Translations under genes and position numbers: made by a program
Part shown: positions 8,133 to 17,518 of the stretch, piece by piece
Position numbering within the stretch: the stretch's first letter is position 1
Layout: each line of letters starts with the position of its first letter
Source of the DNA: an uncultured Lewinella sp.
GTDB taxonomy: Bacteria; Bacteroidota; Bacteroidia; Chitinophagales; Saprospiraceae
Reading direction: 5' to 3'
Length of the DNA stretch: 50,914 bases
Assembly: GCA_913057725.1 (NCBI GenBank)
Contig: CAJXOS010000033.1
Coordinates: 1-50,914, forward strand
The notes under the pieces: model-generated
Seen by the model: the letters and a program-made list of their open reading frames with translations, nothing else
Databases searched by the model: none
What the model was told of the DNA's origin: nothing

Positions 8133-11100
8133 CTACTTATCACTAAGTAGTTTTTCTAATCGAGCCAGTCGTTCTTTTAAGTCTTCCAACTCCTGGGCCT
8201 GTTCGTTCAGCTGTTGAGCCTGCTTATCAATGATTGCTTGCTGCTCCTGTACGGCGGCAATTGCAACTACCGACAGTTGATTGTAATCCACCATTAGGGT
8301 CCTAGCTTCTCCTTCCGCCCGGCCGTCTATTTCTTTTACCATCTCCGGGAATACTTGTTGGAGTTCTTGTGCTAGAAAACCGATGTACCTTTTATCAGTT
8401 GTATGGCGGTAGTTGTATTCCTTCGGCTGCAGTTGCAGTACCTTAGTTAAGCTACCACTTAGGTTATTGATATTGGTTTTTTGCCGCTCATCCGATAGGG
8501 CAGAGTAGTTTCCACTGGTTTCATCAATCATGCCACGAGAGCTACCATCGTAGTAGAATATTAAGTCTCCTCCTGTGGGGATGTAGAGCTCCCAGTTAGC
8601 CGTTGGGACATTGCCGTTGATCAGATTCAATCCATAGTTTCCGCCCGTTGAAGTGGTGTTTTGTTGTACACGCATCGGGTAAGCCCTAATATCATCGGTA
8701 CCAGGATTGTAGCCCACATTCAGTTGTGCTGTTTCTATGATAATCGGACTTACGCCACTCCCCGCTGCACTTTTGCCGCGTAGGCGCACTTCATTAAGGC
8801 TCGTACCAGCTTCTAGTTGTAGGCTTGTTGTAGCGTTACCTATCTCTACAGCCCCACCTAACGAATTACCAATGGTAGCGGCAGGAACATTCCAGTCGGT
8901 GGTCAGGTTATCTCCAATCACCAGTTCTTCCTTCGGGCTCAGGTTATAGATGCCCACATTGCCCAGTACTTCGATGGCTGTGCCGTCAGGATTGTACACT
9001 TGTAGAGCTGGTGCCTGTACACCTTCTCCTTCTACATGTAGCCCCACTAGGCCACTTCCTAGCGCAGGACTGATGTAGGCTTTGCTGAAAGGATTAGGGC
9101 CTAACAGGTCAAATGGTTCATCGGATACCGTTAGTTGATTGGTCTGGATTTGTCCATGCATCCAATGGCTACCGCCAGTTCCCAGTGGACTTGCCTGTGG
9201 ATAAGCCGTTACCTGGTAAAGTGGATTTGTGTAGGCTCCACCGCCACCGTTTGCCAAGTAGGATTCCTGGAATCCAAAGGTGGCATAATTGTTAGCGTCT
9301 TTACCACTACTCAGTTCAATGGTATGCTCGGCATCAGGGGTGTCTAGTAGTAGATCCAACATCGCTCCATCAAAGAATGGGTTGTCGGAGCCATCTATCT
9401 TTACCGAACCGTAGAACTTATGCTGCTTAACACCAAACTGATTGCGGTAGGTAGCTTCATACAGCGGGAAGTTTTCGATAAACTGCAAATCAAAAGTGGT
9501 GTCGTAAGTGCCCCGGGCAAGACGATAGGTAGTCAGTTCCTCTTCTTCATTATAGAAACTGGTCATATTTATTGTCTGAGCAATGTCGCCGTCGGCTGCC
9601 GGGTATAACTCCAGCATGGCTTGGCCTCCACCCCGACCTTGAAGGGTAACATAAGGGCCAAATTGGGCAATCCCACTCCAGCGGTGCGTGTAGAGGTTAC
9701 CCAGTATCAGGTCTTTTCGGTCGATGCTGTAGAGTTCTTGTCGTACTTCATTGTCTGGTTGTCCAATGTTGAAGTTATAGTCGTACAAACTCAATTTTGG
9801 TCGAGCGAGATTGCTTTGATCTGCTTCCCAAAGCCAGCCTTCGTAGACGCCCTGATCTCTAAATTTCCGAAAGGCAAAACTACTGACGCCATTGCTGCCA
9901 TCACCACTGAGGGTAAGGCGTGTCTTTTCACTATCGCTGATTTCTACCTTGTCTAGTGGGCTGCTTGTCCCCAAGCCGATACGTCCAACGCCAGTAGCCA
10001 GGGCTGCTCGCTGCGCTTGCGAACTCTGAAAATAACCACCGATTCCACCATTTGCACCATCACCGATAATGCCGTAGCCGTCTGCAGATTGCGATTCACC
10101 GTAAACGCCTGCAAATGTGCCCTGGAGATTAAGACCATAAACGCCGTGGGTATTGCCCGCCTGCCCAAGTACACCGGCATAGCCATTTGGTAGTTCGTCC
10201 GCACTCGTGCCTACTGTTCCAGCAAGGCCAAAGCCACTATTGGTGTTTTGGTTATGGAGGTACAATAGAGCCGTAGTCTCTTGCTGCTCCGCAAAATAAG
10301 GGAGACTAAGGCCGCTGCTCAGTGTAGATAAGTCTACATTTCCTCCTCCATCACTCAAGCTTAGTTGCGACCCATTTAGGCTCAGGGTCTGAAGTTCGTT
10401 CGTGCTGCTAGCGTCAGTTGCACTGATTTCATCACCGTTGATTTGGATGCCTGCTCCGGCTGTGTAGTTGCCCGCTGGCCCAGCTGGTCCTTGTGGCCCT
10501 GTTGGTCCCTGCGGCCCTTGCGGACCAGGAATGCCTTGCGGCCCGGCTGGACCTTCTTCACCTTGTACGCCTGTTGCGCCTTGCGGTCCTGTTGGTCCCG
10601 TTAATCCTTGCGGTCCTTGAGGTCCTACATTTCCCTGTGGTCCTTGCAGCCCCGTGAGTCCTTGCGGCCCGGTTGCACCTTGAGGTCCTACGGCACCAGG
10701 TACGCCCTGCGGCCCTTGTGGACCTTGGATTTGCCCTACATTCGTCCACATATTTCCATCCCATACATAACCATTGCCATCGGCTGCTACGATGTAGAGG
10801 TCACCTTGGTTATTACCGTTGCCGGGTAAGTCATTTGTAGTTGCTACGGTCCCTTGAATAGAGATGCCCGTACCGTCTTGTCCTGCGGGGCCTTGTGGCC
10901 CTTGCGGTCCCGGAATGCCCTGTGGCCCGGCTGGGCCTATTTCTCCTTGCGGACCTTGATCTCCTTGTGGTCCCTGTGGTCCTACCGCCCCAGAAGGGAT
11001 GTTGACGGTGTTACCATTGGAGATCGTAAGATTACCGGTATTGGGGTCATAGGTCAAGCTCTGACTGTTAGAACCGGCAGTGATATCCAGGACGATGGAG

Positions 11101-11588
11101 TTTCCGTCAGTAAGGGATAAGGTTTGCGTGTCAGGATCATAGACCAGTGATTGCAATTCATCCGTAGGATCGTCACCGCCGCTACCACTTGCTCCGGCAT
11201 AGATGGCATAGGGGACGGAGAGTAGTTGACTGGAGCCTAGGTTCAGGTAGTTGTTGCCGCCGTCGGGGTCAATGTCGATTTTTAGATAGTAAGGGTGGTT
11301 GGCCCAATCTACATCTTCCATCAAGCCGCTAATGGGGCTACCATTACCGATAGCTAGGTCAAAAACACCTAGTGGAGAAGTAGTGACGGTGTGCCGCTCG
11401 GAGTAGTCGATAAAGCCTGCGGTACCGTCGCGGACAATGCTTACTCGTACGGCGAGGTTAGCGTTGTTGTAGGGGTTGCCCATGGCGTCGCGGGCGACGG
11501 CCTGAAACTTAAACTGTTGCGGTGCCTGAGCGTTTAGGGCTCCGACAAATGAAAACATACTAAGGAGACAAATGATTCTGAGGATCAT
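8133..11588 (-). CDS. Large exported collagen-repeat protein with C-terminal S74 chaperone domain
   Basis: A protein of 1151 residues with a signal peptide (about 1-20, ending ALNAQ). Residues about 21-135 are a conserved beta domain ([15 protein letters not shown]...VPYAIYAG) common in Bacteroidota fibre-like proteins. Two Gly-X-Y collagen-like blocks follow (about 203-239 and 289-373), then a long beta-rich, fibre-like stretch. The last 120 residues are a chaperone-of-endosialidase (peptidase S74) domain with the motif [10 protein letters not shown] and [19 protein letters not shown], ending in a coiled coil. In phage tail spikes this domain drives trimer assembly and cleaves itself off before the Ser of that motif. 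I infer a trimeric surface fibre. There is no T9SS tail; the upstream gene, 10 bases away, has one. Confidence 0.85.
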   Translation of the reverse strand: MILRIICLLSMFSFVGALNAQAPQQFKFQAVARDAMGNPYNNANLAVRVSIVRDGTAGFIDYSERHTVTTSPLGVFDLAIGNGSPISGLMEDVDWANHPYYLKIDIDPDGGNNYLNLGSSQLLSVPYAIYAGASGSGGDDPTDELQSLVYDPDTQTLSLTDGNSIVLDITAGSNSQSLTYDPNTGNLTISNGNTVNIPSGAVGPQGPQGDQGPQGEIGPAGPQGIPGPQGPQGPAGQDGTGISIQGTVATTNDLPGNGNNQGDLYIVAADGNGYVWDGNMWTNVGQIQGPQGPQGVPGAVGPQGATGPQGLTGLQGPQGNVGPQGPQGLTGPTGPQGATGVQGEEGPAGPQGIPGPQGPQGPTGPQGPAGPAGNYTAGAGIQINGDEISATDASSTNELQTLSLNGSQLSLSDGGGNVDLSTLSSGLSLPYFAEQQETTALLYLHNQNTNSGFGLAGTVGTSADELPNGYAGVLGQAGNTHGVYGLNLQGTFAGVYGESQSADGYGIIGDGANGGIGGYFQSSQAQRAALATGVGRIGLGTSSPLDKVEISDSEKTRLTLSGDGSNGVSSFAFRKFRDQGVYEGWLWEADQSNLARPKLSLYDYNFNIGQPDNEVRQELYSIDRKDLILGNLYTHRWSGIAQFGPYVTLQGRGGGQAMLELYPAADGDIAQTINMTSFYNEEEELTTYRLARGTYDTTFDLQFIENFPLYEATYRNQFGVKQHKFYGSVKIDGSDNPFFDGAMLDLLLDTPDAEHTIELSSGKDANNYATFGFQESYLANGGGGAYTNPLYQVTAYPQASPLGTGGSHWMHGQIQTNQLTVSDEPFDLLGPNPFSKAYISPALGSGLVGLHVEGEGVQAPALQVYNPDGTAIEVLGNVGIYNLSPKEELVIGDNLTTDWNVPAATIGNSLGGAVEIGNATTSLQLEAGTSLNEVRLRGKSAAGSGVSPIIIETAQLNVGYNPGTDDIRAYPMRVQQNTTSTGGNYGLNLINGNVPTANWELYIPTGGDLIFYYDGSSRGMIDETSGNYSALSDERQKTNINNLSGSLTKVLQLQPKEYNYRHTTDKRYIGFLAQELQQVFPEMVKEIDGRAEGEARTLMVDYNQLSVVAIAAVQEQQAIIDKQAQQLNEQAQELEDLKERLARLEKLLSDK
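10470..10724 (-). repeat. Collagen-like Gly-X-Y coding repeat, block 2
   Basis: A run of about 28 Gly-X-Y triplets, mostly Gly-Pro-Gln, encoded by an imperfect 9-base DNA repeat inside the S74 protein gene. The coding strand explains it. The 10-residue string [10 protein letters not shown] occurs in both blocks, which suggests duplication. Confidence 0.85.
10872..10982 (-). repeat. Collagen-like Gly-X-Y coding repeat, block 1
   Basis: About 12 Gly-X-Y triplets in the same gene, separated from the longer block by a non-collagenous insert of about 50 residues (containing [20 protein letters not shown]). Confidence 0.85.
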
Positions 11589-11598
11589 GATTAGGGTT

Positions 11599-12138
11599 TT
11601 AGTGGTTTACTTTGAGGATTTGAAAAGTGCCAGTGCGACCATTTTGGTCTTGCAACTGTAATAGGTAGGAGCCAGCAGGCAGCTGACTCATATCCATCCG
11701 ACCTTGGTGTAGGATCTGCTCTTGTTGTTGGAGCAGTTGGCCATTGGCATTAAATAGTTGAGCAGCGACCTGCTGGTCTGTAGACCAACGGAAGCGAATC
11801 TGCTCGGTAGTGGGGTTGGGGAAAACAGTCACTTCCCAGGTTTGGGGTAAGATTTCCTGTGCATCAACCAATAGGTCATAGTAGGATCGATGGAACCCTT
11901 CGCCCAGTTCGATATTGTTTTCGAAGCGAGCTACAGCTACTTCCCCTACGGTAAAATGTAAGCTGCCAAATAGCAGGTTCTCGTAGTAGTCGCCAGCATT
12001 GCCAACCACAGTTCGGGGGAGATCTTGTGAGAAACTTGGGCTCAATACACAGCAAAGGACAATGGCCAGTAGATAGCCTTTGCCAGTGCCCTGTAGAGGT
12101 GCAGAAGGAATCCAGAAAAGAAGGTGTTGGGATATCAT
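11599..12138 (-). CDS. Small T9SS sorting-domain protein paired with the collagen-repeat protein
   Basis: A protein of 179 residues. A long signal-like N-terminus (hydrophobic [18 protein letters not shown], about 21-38) is followed by a short domain ([31 protein letters not shown]) and a T9SS type-A sorting domain from about residue 105 ([39 protein letters not shown]). It is the first gene of an apparent two-gene transcript, 10 bases before the collagen/S74 gene. Proteins with the GNAGDYYEN...FTVGE type of domain beside fibre-like proteins are, from memory, frequent in Saprospiria, which suggests that it anchors or accompanies the fibre. That link is inference. Confidence 0.75.
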   Translation of the reverse strand: MISQHLLFWIPSAPLQGTGKGYLLAIVLCCVLSPSFSQDLPRTVVGNAGDYYENLLFGSLHFTVGEVAVARFENNIELGEGFHRSYYDLLVDAQEILPQTWEVTVFPNPTTEQIRFRWSTDQQVAAQLFNANGQLLQQQEQILHQGRMDMSQLPAGSYLLQLQDQNGRTGTFQILKVNH

Positions 12139-12142
12139 CTGA

Positions 12143-12194
12143 GTGATGTTGATTTGTCCCTTAGTGCACGGATTCGCACCTAGGTCAACATCAC
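12143..12194 (-). promoter_or_regulatory. Inverted repeat upstream of the small T9SS gene
   Basis: A perfect 10-bp inverted repeat, GTGATGTTGA (12143-12152) and TCAACATCAC (12185-12194), encloses a second pair GTGC/GCAC. It lies 5-56 bases upstream of the ATG at 12138 and just downstream of the paaD stop. It could be a 5' leader structure for the T9SS gene or the terminator of paaD; no clear T tract decides between these. Confidence 0.45.
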
Positions 12195-12227
12195 CAGTGA
12201 TTTTTTTCTAGAAAAGTAGTGATACCG

Positions 12228-12731
12228 CTAATGGCACTTGAAGTAATCAAAGGGCTCCAAGCAATCCAGACAGCGGTACAGTGACTTACAAGCCGTAGAA
12301 CCGAATTGGGCAATCATGGTAGTGTTACGGCTGCTGCAACGTGGGCATTCGATCTTTTTATCATCCTGGAAAAGAGCGTGCTTATCTACATTGCCAGGCT
12401 CCGGTGGAGCAATACCGTAGGCCTTTAGTTTTCGTTTGCCATTTTCGGTCATCCAGTCGGTCGTCCAAGCTGGTGATAAAACAGTGGTTACCGTCACCGG
12501 ATCATAACCGTTTTCTTGGAGAACTGAACGAATGTTAACCTCAATGGTGTTCATGGCCGGACAACCAGAATAGGTTGGTGTGATTACTACTTCAAGCTGG
12601 CCATTGTCATCTAGTCGTACATCACGAACAATACCGAGATCGGTTACCGTCAGTACGGGGATCTCCGGATCACTCACCTGTTCGAGCACATCCCAGACAG
12701 CTTGTAAGTCGATGGTAGTAGGGTTAGCCAT
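12228..12731 (-). CDS. paaD: Phenylacetyl-CoA epoxidase assembly protein PaaD (MIP18 family with C-terminal zinc site)
   Basis: A protein of 167 residues from the ATG at 12731; an upstream in-frame start would put the promoter inside the gene. The N-terminal MIP18/DUF59 domain has the hallmark VSDPEIPVLTVTDLGIVRDV and the Cys-containing TYSGCPAMNTIEV. The C-terminal zinc-finger-like block has CPRCSSRN and YRCLDCLEPFDYFKCH. This two-part layout marks PaaD (also called PaaJ), needed for the iron centre of the PaaABCE epoxidase in aerobic phenylacetate degradation, rather than the shorter SufT. No other paa structural gene is adjacent in the window, so it is an orphan with its own promoter and operator-like site. 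Confidence 0.85.
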   Translation of the reverse strand: MANPTTIDLQAVWDVLEQVSDPEIPVLTVTDLGIVRDVRLDDNGQLEVVITPTYSGCPAMNTIEVNIRSVLQENGYDPVTVTTVLSPAWTTDWMTENGKRKLKAYGIAPPEPGNVDKHALFQDDKKIECPRCSSRNTTMIAQFGSTACKSLYRCLDCLEPFDYFKCH

Positions 12732-12759
12732 GATGTACGATTTTATTATCTGTTCGCTA

Positions 12760-12788
12760 CAAAAATACAACAAACGAACATTTGTTCG
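12760..12788 (-). promoter_or_regulatory. paaD promoter with TetR-type operator palindrome
   Basis: On the minus strand TATTTTTG (12760-12767) fits the -7 element TAnnTTTG. Immediately upstream is the palindrome CGAACA-AA-TGTTCG (12775-12788), with partial extension of the arms to about 30 bases. A further half site TGTTCG lies at 12751-12756. The layout suits a repressor overlapping the promoter. The core resembles the PaaR (TetR family) site I recall from Thermus, CNAACGNNCGTTNG, differing at two inner positions. No tetR-type gene is visible in the window. Confidence 0.6.
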
Positions 12789-12818
12789 GGTTGTGTAAAA
12801 GCTTTATGACAAAGGCAA

Positions 12819-12857
12819 TAAGCGGCGGGAATCATTATTCGAAATTCCCGCCGCTTA
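12819..12857 (-). terminator. Hairpin terminator after the T9SS gene
   Basis: A perfect 14-bp stem, TAAGCGGCGGGAAT (12819-12832) and ATTCCCGCCGCTTA (12844-12857), with an 11-base loop, 9 bases past the stop of the leftward gene that ends at 12867. The following T tract is poor (TTGCCTTTG). Confidence 0.7.
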
Positions 12858-12866
12858 CTGTTCTTT

Positions 12867-13889
12867 TTACTGTTTTATCCAAGCTTGTTGGCTGATCACC
12901 TGACCGTTCTCATTGAGCATCTTAAACCAATACATACCGGCTGTTAGCTGACTGGTATTGATAACCCTTTGTTGGGTACCTCCACTAAGTACCTGTTGAC
13001 CTAAACTGTTGTAGAGCATCCAGGTAGCTGTTTCGGGCGCATTGCGGTAGAAAACCTGATCATGACCAGGGTTAGGAAAGAGTAGAACAGGTGTTTCCGT
13101 TAATACCTCATCCGTATCCGTAAACAGATTACAGTTTGCAGGCTCGGGTAGGCCCTCCAGGCCAAATACTCCTCCTTCTTCTATTCCGGTGAAGGTGACA
13201 CTACAATCTGACGCTACCGTGAAGTTCCAGGTGTAAAAGTTGTCGCAACCATCAAAGCAGTCGTTCCATTCATAACGGAATGCATAGTAGCGATTACTGG
13301 TTTCATCAGTGCTGTATTCAATTCGGCCAGCGCCACCAATGAGGAAGTCCGGTTCTACGTATTCAATGCCCGGCACACTTCCACTTAAAGAATCTGCAAT
13401 AGCAGCAATGTTCCATATCTCATTGCTGTACAGAACACCTGCGCCAAAACTCAGATAACTCTGTAGCACGAAGCCGTGGTCTGCTAGTAGTGTGTCTAAT
13501 ACGGCGTTGCCAGTAAACGTATTTCCGTTTTCCCAAGCAGTGGCAATAGGGGAGTCTGTATCCACACCGATGATCATGCCAAAGACCGCTGGTGAGATCG
13601 CATTGTCATGTACGCAGTAGAGGTTGAAGACGGAATCCGCTTCTGGAATTTCCGACATCGTATTCAGTATAGCTGCCATACCTTCGTAGATACTGTCTTG
13701 AACACTAGTGGGTATGTCTATCAACAAATTATCCGGGCTGTTTTGGGCCTGCATACGCTTCATGGCTAGGCCTTTGACATCTCTATCGTAGGTACTGCGA
13801 AGTAGTTCGGGAATGGTACAATCCGACAGGACTTGCGCTCCGGCGAAGGAATAGACGGTGACCAATAGAAAGGTGATGATTAGTCTCAT
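12867..13889 (-). CDS. Secreted T9SS type-A sorting-domain protein of unknown function
   Basis: The ATG at 13889 gives 340 residues with a good signal peptide (MRLIITFLLVTVYSFAGAQ); the open frame extends upstream, but that start would bury the signal. The body has paired cysteines (YEWNDCFDGCDNFYTWNF, VASDCSVTFTG), a strand-rich middle (YVEPDFLIGGAGRIEYS) and no motif I can tie to an enzyme. The C-terminal 75 residues form a T9SS sorting domain (LLFPNPGHDQVFYRN, LYNSLGQQVLSGG, QLTAGMYWFKML). It is likely exported to the surface or medium. A strong hairpin follows the stop. A divergent promoter for the PQQ-type gene lies upstream. Confidence 0.75.
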   Translation of the reverse strand: MRLIITFLLVTVYSFAGAQVLSDCTIPELLRSTYDRDVKGLAMKRMQAQNSPDNLLIDIPTSVQDSIYEGMAAILNTMSEIPEADSVFNLYCVHDNAISPAVFGMIIGVDTDSPIATAWENGNTFTGNAVLDTLLADHGFVLQSYLSFGAGVLYSNEIWNIAAIADSLSGSVPGIEYVEPDFLIGGAGRIEYSTDETSNRYYAFRYEWNDCFDGCDNFYTWNFTVASDCSVTFTGIEEGGVFGLEGLPEPANCNLFTDTDEVLTETPVLLFPNPGHDQVFYRNAPETATWMLYNSLGQQVLSGGTQQRVINTSQLTAGMYWFKMLNENGQVISQQAWIKQ

Positions 13890-13974
13890 TTTCTCGTTTT
13901 TGGTGGTATTTGTAAAGACAATATTAATATTCAATGGACAAATCAAGTCAATTGGAGAAAAAGTTTTCATAAGG

Positions 13975-14004
13975 TTGTTCAGCCGGACCACAAGATTATC
14001 TTTG
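13975..14004 (+). promoter_or_regulatory. Bacteroidota-type promoter for the PQQ-propeller gene
   Basis: TTG (13975-13977), 19 bases, then TATCTTTG (13997-14004), a full match to TAnnTTTG. This would start transcription near 14010 and leave a leader of about 150 bases before the ATG at 14159. The rest of the 269-base intergenic stretch 13890-14158 shows no gene. Confidence 0.6.
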
Positions 14005-14158
14005 CGAAGTCTTTATTGAAACGCTCTCTTATCATTTGAAAACTATTGCGACTCTCTGAATCCGCAACAAAAATTTCTAGTCTTTTGGTTACTCTTTTGC
14101 TCCTCGAGCAATGAAGGGGTAAACCTATATTTTTAATAATAACATTACTGTTCTCTTT

Positions 14159-16044
14159 ATGAAAACACGCATTTTCGCAGTGTTAACTGCGCTCTTCGCG
14201 CTCTTCAGGCACAGGACACTCCTGTGGCCGAGCTTTCTCTACAAGGTGGTGCTCGTAGTATTAATATTCACGAATTTACGGGCATTCCAATCGTTAAAAC
14301 AGACCAAGCGTACACCGCCATTAACCCAATCAGCCACGAAAAATTGTGGACTATGGATCGTAAGCAAGGTGCTGGTACCATGGAATCCGTAGGCAGCGAT
14401 GTATCCGATTATTCGGATATCCTAAGCACCGCGTTTGTCTATGTTAACGGCTCCATCGTGAATGTGCTTACCGGCGATATCTTAGTTGATGGTGCCGCTG
14501 ATGAAATCAGAGGGTTCTCTACTTTTTACATCGTTCCAGATGCAAACTTAGTTTTAGTAGAACTTCAAGCTAAAGGGGCGGTTCGACTGTACGGTCTTGA
14601 TCCATTTGCAATGGAGAAGAAATGGGGTGTTCAGCTTCGTGAGCAGAGTGGCCTGGGGCAGGCTGTAGGCTCATTAGAAACAGACGGCGCTGGCCCCTAC
14701 ATTATTCCACCACTATTGACGGCAGCAGGTAACCTACTGTATCATAACGATAAGTACCTGGCATCCATTGATCTTTCGAATGGCAACTTGCAGTGGAATA
14801 ATAAGCTAAACCCTGGCTATATCTTCCAAAATGATGACGCCACTAAGCTCCTCGTTGCAGAGAAGCGTGGTGGACTTGGTGGTGCGATGACCAATAGCGG
14901 TAGTGCTGCACCTCAGAAATTTAGTAAAACCTTGTACCTCCTAGACGCTGAGTCTGGCGAAAGTCTTTGGAGTAAAGGCGACACAAAAATGGACGGCAAT
15001 ATTCAGTTTATTATGCCGTATGACGGTGGCTACATTGTGGTGCACGATGAAGGGTTCAATATCTATGATTATACCGCTGGAAAGCAGGCAGAAGGTCGCT
15101 GGAAAAAGGACTATGGTGTAAAAGACATCAAGAAAATCGTGCCACAGGAAGACGGTTTGATGGTGTACTTCAAGAACCGTCGTATGCTAGTAGATCCAGC
15201 CACGGGTGACGATGTATGGAAAAAAGATGAAAAGCTTGAAGAAGAACCTTCTGCTTATGCTATGGGCCGTCAGCGCGCTACTACACAGGTGGGAGCTAAT
15301 CGTTTCTATATCATCGGGAACTCCATGTACGTGTCTATTAATGGCCGTTTGGACACCTATACTTTTGACGCCTATGATTACGATGAAGAGAGTAAAATAT
15401 TGGTTATTACCGACTTTAACGAGGAGAAGGAAGGTACAGCCAAAATTGGTCCTTGGACTCACAGTGCTTGGGCATTTGACCTTGAAAATGGTACCCGTAA
15501 ACGTACTTCTTATGGCATTCGGAAGGCGGTCCAAGGTGTGGATAGGGTAGAGAATGGCTACTTCTTCTACAATGACCGTGGCTATGCACTTCTCAACTTT
15601 GATGGTAGTGATTGGGAAAAAGTGAAGTGGGAATATTATCCAGATCCCTCTCGTGGCGAACGTTTTCTTAAAGGAGCCGTGTCTTACACAGCTTTGGCTG
15701 GTGCCAATCTCCGAAATGGTTTTTCCGGATTAGGTGCAGTAGTAACTAATAACGATGCTGCTTATGATCGCTATGTGGCTCGTCAGGCTGCCCTAGAAGG
15801 TGGAGACGGACTAGTAAGTGAAATGGTGAAGCATCGTCGCATTGGCCGCGTAGAAGAAGAGTTTGCTTACTTCTTTGCTCGTAATGATGACAAGGATCTA
15901 GTTCTTTTCAAGGTAGATAAGGACAACGGGGAGGAAGTTAAGCAATACCCATTTTCGGATACCAAACCAGTCTACGAGGTAGATAGTGCTTCCCGGCAAT
16001 TATACTACGCAGTAGATGATCAACTGAAGATTTTTGCGCTCTAA
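14159..16044 (+). pseudogene. PQQ-type beta-propeller protein with a frameshift in its signal peptide
   Basis: The ATG at 14159 opens MKTRIFAVLTALFALF, a typical signal peptide, but that frame then leaves the gene. The frame one base back continues QAQDTPVAELSLQGG and stays open to 16044, with no ATG before it; its first possible start is GTG at 14224, which would lack a signal. Restoring one T at about 14204-14206 joins the two as MKTRIFAVLTALFALFQAQ-DTP. The main body (606 residues from 14224) has PQQ/WD-like blades ending in Trp (NGNLQWNNKL, SGESLWSKGD, TGDDVWKKDEK). The full protein would be about 628 residues, exported, function unknown. Other possibilities are a sequencing error or a recoding site. 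Confidence 0.7.
14189..14206 (+). repeat. 9-bp tandem repeat at the frameshift site
   Basis: GCGCTCTTC occurs twice in direct succession (14189-14197, 14198-14206) in the signal-peptide region, exactly where the frame is lost. Slippage on such a repeat, or an indel in its CTTC end, is a plausible origin of the frameshift. Confidence 0.8.
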
Positions 16045-16070
16045 GCGCCGAAGGTTCTGTGAAAAAAATG

Positions 16071-16108
16071 GCCGCGTATTCCAAGCAGGAGTACGCGGCT
16101 ATTTTATT
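16071..16108 (+). terminator. Rho-independent terminator after the PQQ-propeller gene
   Basis: GCCGCGTA (16071-16078) and TACGCGGC (16092-16099) form an 8-bp stem, followed by TATTTTATT. It starts 26 bases past the stop. Confidence 0.8.
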
Positions 16109-16220
16109 GGTACTTACTGAAATGTTAGTAGGGTACGAATGAGTAAGTGTCTAGAAAGGCTGATGAGAGCAGCGTAGTTTTGACTAATGGCTAGAGCCAT
16201 TAGTCACACAAAATGAACGT

Positions 16221-16835
16221 ATGTTTTCTAAACCAATCTGGATTTTGTTGATCACACTCCTATGTGCTACTCCAATATACACGCAATCGGTAGAGGTGAT
16301 GCCGGGTACGGAGTACTTCTTTGCGGATGTACAGTTCTTCAAACCGCTGGACAAGCAATATCGAACAACCTTTTTCCATCGCACCCGGGTCCAGCTGGAT
16401 TATGATAATCAAACCAGTTTCTTCACTGCTGGCTACTTCAACTATACCACAACTTCTGGCTTTGGGCCAAGCCTGGTTAGCCGCTTGGATAACGGTGGAG
16501 GAAACCTTGATCTAGGAGTACATTACTATCGTCAAGGTGGGCAGGCTACTTTTTTCGGGCTGCTTTCTGCTAGCCTTACCGATGGAGGGGTTCTGAGTTG
16601 GTTTTCGATTTTCAGATTCACTCCTCCTTTGACGGAAGAGTGGAAGTTGTACACCTCTGTCGAGTTATTTACGGTTTTGCGCAAGGCTGATCATGCTGCT
16701 AGCATCCAGCGGCTGCGCCTTGGCCTGAGTCATCGATCCTACCAATTTGGCCTGGCAGCAAACCTTCTCGAGTTAGGTAATGACTTCACCTTTTTAGACG
16801 ATAACTATGGCTTGTTTATCCGCAAGGAATTCTAG
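16221..16835 (+). CDS. Putative small outer-membrane beta-barrel protein
   Basis: A protein of 204 residues with a signal peptide (about 1-21, ending IYTQ). The mature part consists of alternating strands rich in aromatic residues (YFFADVQFFKPLDKQYRTTFFHRTRVQLDY is typical) and ends in Phe, as barrels recognised by Bam often do. This supports a small outer-membrane barrel of about 8-10 strands; no family is recognised. It converges with the next gene: the four bases CTAG at 16832-16835 supply both stop codons, TAG on each strand. A transport or structural role cannot be told apart. Confidence 0.6.
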   Translation: MFSKPIWILLITLLCATPIYTQSVEVMPGTEYFFADVQFFKPLDKQYRTTFFHRTRVQLDYDNQTSFFTAGYFNYTTTSGFGPSLVSRLDNGGGNLDLGVHYYRQGGQATFFGLLSASLTDGGVLSWFSIFRFTPPLTEEWKLYTSVELFTVLRKADHAASIQRLRLGLSHRSYQFGLAANLLELGNDFTFLDDNYGLFIRKEF

Positions 16836-17518
16836 GCGGGCTCCTTGAGACTGATCGTTTCTTTATGGACGAAAATAATCGTGAAGAGCAGAAGAAATTG
16901 GACGGTGATAGCAAGTGCCATCAAGGAGTTGGCCCCAGAGCGTTCTACAAATGCCAGTAGGGCCAGAATAAGGGTTGCTGCACTCACCAAGCTATATATC
17001 TTCCCCAGTAGGTGCTGTGGGAAGAGGTAGAGGGAAAGCGCCCCCAGGCCAATGGCCAAACTCCCCCATTTGAGCCAGGTAAAAATATAGAGGTAGCGAA
17101 GCTCCATCATCATATCCCCTTGATCTACCAGGTACGTTAGCGCTATCATCTGCAGATTTTCAGCCGCATCGCTAGCCCCAGCGACGAGCGCTAGCAATGG
17201 TATTGCATAGAACCATTGCTTGCCGGTTCGGCGAGCGGCGATCCAGCCCCAAAGACCAAGAAATAGGCTGTAGAACATTAGATAAAAACTATCGGCCAGA
17301 TGCCCTCGCCGCATATCCTGTAGCCACTTGGTACGTACTTCATTTTTTGCTTCAAACATCTTACGCACTTCGGCTGGAGTTTCTGCGAATTCCAACGTCA
17401 CAACCGGGCTGGAAAATCCGTCAGGTAGCGTACCTACTTCAGAAGGGAATAACCACAGAAGCATCATCAAAGAAATGGTCGCAATACCGAACGTCAGAAA
17501 TAGGAGTAGTGGGCGCAT
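16832..17518 (-). CDS. Multi-pass inner-membrane protein of unknown function
   Basis: A protein of 228 residues with about six predicted membrane segments: residues 4-24, then after a soluble loop (FAETPAEVRKMFEAKNEVRTK) about 80-95, 103-118, 148-165, 173-190 and 200-218. The soluble loop lies outside the first helix and carries many charges. I recognise no family motif. It is transcribed alone, convergent with and overlapping the barrel gene by the shared CTAG stop. The 262-base gap on its other side (17519-17780) has no gene but contains an imperfect inverted repeat (TGAGGTTT at 17677, AAACCTCA at 17717). Confidence 0.6.
   Translation of the reverse strand: MRPLLLFLTFGIATISLMMLLWLFPSEVGTLPDGFSSPVVTLEFAETPAEVRKMFEAKNEVRTKWLQDMRRGHLADSFYLMFYSLFLGLWGWIAARRTGKQWFYAIPLLALVAGASDAAENLQMIALTYLVDQGDMMMELRYLYIFTWLKWGSLAIGLGALSLYLFPQHLLGKIYSLVSAATLILALLAFVERSGANSLMALAITVQFLLLFTIIFVHKETISLKEPA

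Noticed and set aside
10470..10982. Short-period DNA repeat that could be taken for a CRISPR or microsatellite array
   Set aside because: It is fully explained by Gly-X-Y collagen triplets in the reading frame of the S74 protein.
12732..12773. Longer N-terminus for PaaD
   Set aside because: The extension runs through the promoter match and lies outside the family domain; the ATG at 12731 fits better.
14189..14226. Programmed -1 ribosomal frameshift as the explanation for the split propeller gene
   Set aside because: No canonical slippery heptamer or strong downstream structure is evident, so an indel or reading error is more likely; recoding is not formally excluded.
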